Below are positions 61,031-64,000 of a DNA stretch of 64,000 nucleotides, piece after piece. The position numbers and the translations under genes were made by a program. The DNA is taken from positions 228,504,915 to 228,568,914 of the forward strand of contig NC_081410.1 of the NCBI RefSeq assembly GCF_030272615.1, read 5' to 3'. Position 1 is the stretch's first letter. Every line of letters begins with the position of its first letter. Source of the stretch: Cryptomeria japonica. Its lineage: Eukaryota; Streptophyta; Pinopsida; Cupressales; Cupressaceae. The notes beneath the pieces were generated by a model. The model was given only the letters and a program-made list of their open reading frames with translations. It made no database searches and was not told the origin of the DNA.

Positions 61031-61183
61031 ATGCTAGTGCACATACCATATTGGATATGTTGAGTTCTGGTGAGTATCATAAGTGTTGATACTTGTAGAC
61101 CATTGCTCCTGATATCATATAATGATATCTACTACACTATATGTAGTTCTTCTATGAATGCCTTGTAATCCTCCTCCCTAGCT

Positions 61184-61192
61184 AAGAGGGAG
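61184..61192 (+). promoter_or_regulatory. Polypurine tract of copia element 2
   Basis: AAGAGGGAG directly precedes the TG of the 3' LTR. Confidence 0.8.
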
Positions 61193-61997
61193 TGTTGATG
61201 TTTTATAGCTTCAGTCGGAGTAGTCTCATATGTATAAGTAATGCAAATTATTGTTGATATGAATATATACATATTAATATATGTAATAATAATAAGTTAT
61301 TATTATTATATATATGAATATTTATATATACATAATTTATATTTATCATTGTTTATACAAATTCGAATATGAGCATCATATCTATATAAGTATCAATTAT
61401 ATTGATCAAATGAAATGATCAAAATAAATCATCTCCACATTAAATAGTTCGATATATATTTATCGCTATGTATATCGACTTTAGTCGATCTCCCTTCAAA
61501 GACGATTATGAGAATCATTACTTGCAGATAATAACTAATGATTAGAAGAATCGTTAAATGCTAACAAACAATTAAGAGGAATCGTTGTTTGATTGTCAAC
61601 CGAATAACAAACGATTAGGAGAATCGTTGTCTTGCATGATCTTCGGTATAGAGACATCTCAATGAAGAGACATGTCTCCACGTATGTGGAGGCATGTCTA
61701 TTCATCGACATGTCTCTACGTACGTAGAGGCATGTCTGTCCATTGACATGCCTATACCATAAGGTATATATCATGGTGCAGTTTGATTTTAATAGGCAAG
61801 TGCAGTAATCGAAAGTGCAAGCCTTTAGATATCGATCTTCTTCATTCAACAGACTCAAATATATTATGCATTAAGTTGTGTTCCCTTCACATGTGTAGCA
61901 ACCTGCACTCAAGAGTTCATTGTCATATAGTTTAGTGAGAACCAAGTATTGAAAAAAAAAAACTACTCACATATCTGATCTGATCCAAACTTTAACA
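61193..61997 (+). repeat. 3' LTR of copia element 2
   Basis: 805 bp, TG...CA, aligned end to end with the 5' LTR at 52045-52855. Followed by the TSD AGCAT (61998-62002). The hairpins of the 5' LTR are present here but carry different mutations (for example TATCAATTATATTG in place of TATCGATTATATTG), so decay happened after insertion. Confidence 0.95.
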
Positions 61998-62002
61998 AGC
62001 AT

Positions 62003-62797
62003 CTGCCATTTTAACTTCTCCAACATAGGCGAAAATATCTAAATTCTTCCTCCATACTTAATCAATAGTGTTCATTCCATGTTGATACCATACTGGTTTA
62101 TCTGGAACAAAAACCCTAACTTGGATTTCCACTTTGATTTTTGCACTTGGAGACCTCATTTTCGAAATCTGAGAACATGGGCATTGATAATATGGCTGGT
62201 TTGTATTTTTCTTTTTACCCTTAAAGACATAATTTTCAAAATTTGAGAACATGGGTAGTAATAATTTGGCATGGGGATCAAAACCCTAATTCTAGAAAAA
62301 ATAAAAAATTTCAAACCCTTGCTTTTTTATGCTTAGAAGCAAAATTTCTTGAATCTGAAAACATGGGCAGGATTAATATGACCTAAAGAACAAAACCCTA
62401 ATCTCAGAAAAAAACAAGAAATTCGAAGCCTTGCTTTTTACATCTAGAGGCAAGATTTTCAAATTTCGACAAAATGGGTAGTAATAAAATAACTCGAGGA
62501 ACAAAACCCATATGCCACTTTCAAAAAAGCAGAAATTTCTAAAAATAGCAAGTTGTCAGAAATGACTCAAAGCAATTACGATCCTCGTCCTTTGGACCTT
62601 CTGAGCACTTTGGCAACACTCAAATGCAATTCTGAGCAAGATTTTTCAATTTGACTCAGGATGACCTCAAAACTCTAACTCTTAAACTCTCTCAAAATGA
62701 AGATTTATTAAAATGCAGAGCTAGGACAAAAGCCTAAAAAGCAAAAAACAAGGGGTCCCCATCTACGATGGGGCGATGTGTGAATTAGGTCACAACA
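62003..62797 (-). repeat. Remaining terminal part of the nested element, with 112-bp tandem repeats
   Basis: This is the 5' LTR region of the minus-oriented nested element. Between about 62100 and 62520 a unit of about 112 bp recurs four times, each with CAAAACCCTAAT-like and AACATGGGCAG-like words (CAAAACCCTAAT near 62279 and 62393). The terminal 50 bp carry GGGGTCCCCATC and CGATGGGG, a small inverted repeat, before the CACAACA end. No gene. Confidence 0.65.
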
Positions 62798-62802
62798 AGA
62801 CC

Positions 62803-64000
62803 TAGAGGAAGTGAAGGCTATCCTCGAATGGTCTACTCCAAGGAGCGCTACTGAGGTGAGATGTTTTCATGGTTTGGCTAGTTTTTACAGAAAGTTTATC
62901 AAAAATTTCAGTAGTATCTGTGGACCCCTAACTGAAATAATGAGGGGATAAAAAAGAGTTTAAGTGGACTGCAGGAGCAGCAAAAAGTTTTGATCTATTG
63001 AAAAGAAAAGTTATAGAGTGACTCGTTTTAGCACTTTTAGATTTTAACAAGGTATTTCATGTAGATTGTGATGCTAGTGGCAATGCCATTGGAGCTGTTT
63101 TGAGGAAGGAAGGAAAACCCATTGCTTATTTTAGTGAAAAGTTGAATGATGCCAAAAGAAAATATTCAGTTTATGATCAGGAGTTTTATGCTATACTTCA
63201 GGCATTGAGAAAGTGGAGACACTATCTTTTGCCTAAAGAGTTTGTCTTATTTATTGATTATCAAGCTTTACAATATTTGAATAGTTAGGGAAAGTTGAAT
63301 CAAAGACATTTAAAATGGGTCAAGTTTTTGCAGAGTTACACTTTTGTTTTGAAGCATAGGAGTGAAAAGTCTAACAGGGTTGTAGATGCCTTAAGTAGAA
63401 CACAAAATTTGTTGACAAAGATGCAGATCAAAGTTGTCTCCATAGTCTTCCTAAGACCATTGTTAGTGATTGGGACAAGAAGTTCATGAGTACATTTTGG
63501 CAAGAGTTATTCCGACTTACAGGCACAAAATTGACTCCTAGTACTAGTTACCACCCCCAGACAGATGGAAAAATAGAGGTAGTCAACAAATGGATTGAGG
63601 GGTACATACGTAACTATGTTTCAGGACAATAGAGAGCATGGGTACATTGGTTATATCTAGGAGAGTACTACTACAACACTACAAACCATATGTCTATTGA
63701 CATGACTCCATTCTGTGCCTTATATGGATATGATGCTTTGTCCTTCGTAGATTTGGCACTAGGAGACAGTAGAGCGCCTTTGGCTCAGGATTGGCTTTAG
63801 GAAAGTCAAGACATCCTTAAGACGCTTAAGGATAACATACAACATGCATAGAATCAGAAAAAGGTATACGTTGATCGACACAAGGTTGAGAGGAATTTTG
63901 AGATTGGTGATATCTGATATGGTATTTTGCGTCTACAACCCCACCGACAAAGCGCTCTTAAAAAAAGTGGAGTAGAAAAGCTCAAACCCCACTTCTATGG
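62803..64000 (+). pseudogene. Ty3/gypsy RT end, RNase H and integrase C-half, runs off window
   Basis: The RT resumes in frame with the RT/RNase H connection (FHGLASFYRKFIKNFSSI), then RNase H ([38 protein letters not shown]) and LKWVKFLQSYTFVLKHRSEK, VVDALSRTQN. At about 63444 it jumps into HSLPKTIVSDWDKKF, STSYHPQTDGKIEV and the C-terminal part. The zinc-binding domain and the first catalytic Asp of integrase are missing (about 230-250 codons deleted), while the second Asp and Glu side remains. Stops at 63286, 63630, 63798 and 63849 are all TAG. The sequence continues past 64000. Confidence 0.9.

Larger units (their letters stand above)
44862..62797 (-). mobile_element. LTR-ended element nested in Ty3/gypsy RT, itself carrying a copia insertion
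   Basis: The insertion is flanked by GGACC (44857-44861) and AGACC (62798-62802), a 5-bp target duplication with one transition, and its ends are TG...CA. Read on the minus strand it begins TGTTGTGACCTAATTCACAC, a typical gypsy-type LTR start, and ends GACACCAACA. Removing the copia element (52045-61997 plus one TSD) leaves about 8 kb. No gag, RT or integrase is seen in it. It contains a long minus-strand ORF (45957-49170), a repeat-rich non-coding part (49340-52039) and a 112-bp repeat block (62100-62520). I did not find the inner ends of the LTRs, so whether this is a solo LTR, a LARD-type element or two elements is open. Confidence 0.75.

Overview
The window reads as intergenic DNA from a large, repeat-swollen seed-plant nuclear genome. 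A gymnosperm (conifer-like) is my best guess, inferred from old, decayed LTR retrotransposons with in-frame stops, deep nesting and long AT-rich tracts; the sequence does not prove it. No intact host gene is visible. The only host-like coding sequence is a minus-strand set of three exons (36470-38600) that I cannot name.

Layout. 1-5373: a broken Ty1/copia element (partial 5' LTR, tRNA-Met-type primer site, gag-PR-IN-RT-RNase H with stops, truncated 3' LTR). 5374-16984: AT-rich DNA with a 52-bp perfect palindrome, then a satellite of roughly 20-bp units that flip orientation at the small palindromes CATATG and CCTTAGG. This satellite is split by a 5.7-kb LTR-like element (9275-14974) with a 5-bp target duplication, and that element itself holds a poly(A) retroposon carrying an RNase H domain (11780-13571). 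17106-17690: a CT-rich tract. 18008-20948: a decayed gene for a DDE-transposase-like protein. 21684-25640: a third array of the satellite, followed by a purine minisatellite (25651-26805) that switches strand into its pyrimidine mirror (26806-27370). 27371-36469: a degenerate minus-strand LINE, low-complexity DNA and a 265-bp triplicated repeat. 36470-38600: the host-gene exons. 39670-40190: a hAT transposase remnant.

40248-64000 is one outer Ty3/gypsy element that runs off the window. A 1.4-kb non-autonomous hAT (8-bp TSD) interrupts it after the protease. Inside the RT it is interrupted by a 17.9-kb insertion (44862-62797) bearing a long antisense ORF of unknown function. That insertion contains a complete copia element (52045-61997, LTR pair, TSD AGCAT), which contains a nearly intact autonomous hAT transposon (57661-61030, TSD ATGCTAGT). 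The insertion order can be read directly from the junctions.

The main candidates for something undescribed are the alternating-orientation, hairpin-rich satellite and its juxtaposition with the DDE-like gene, and the gag/pol-less LTR-ended element with its antisense ORF.
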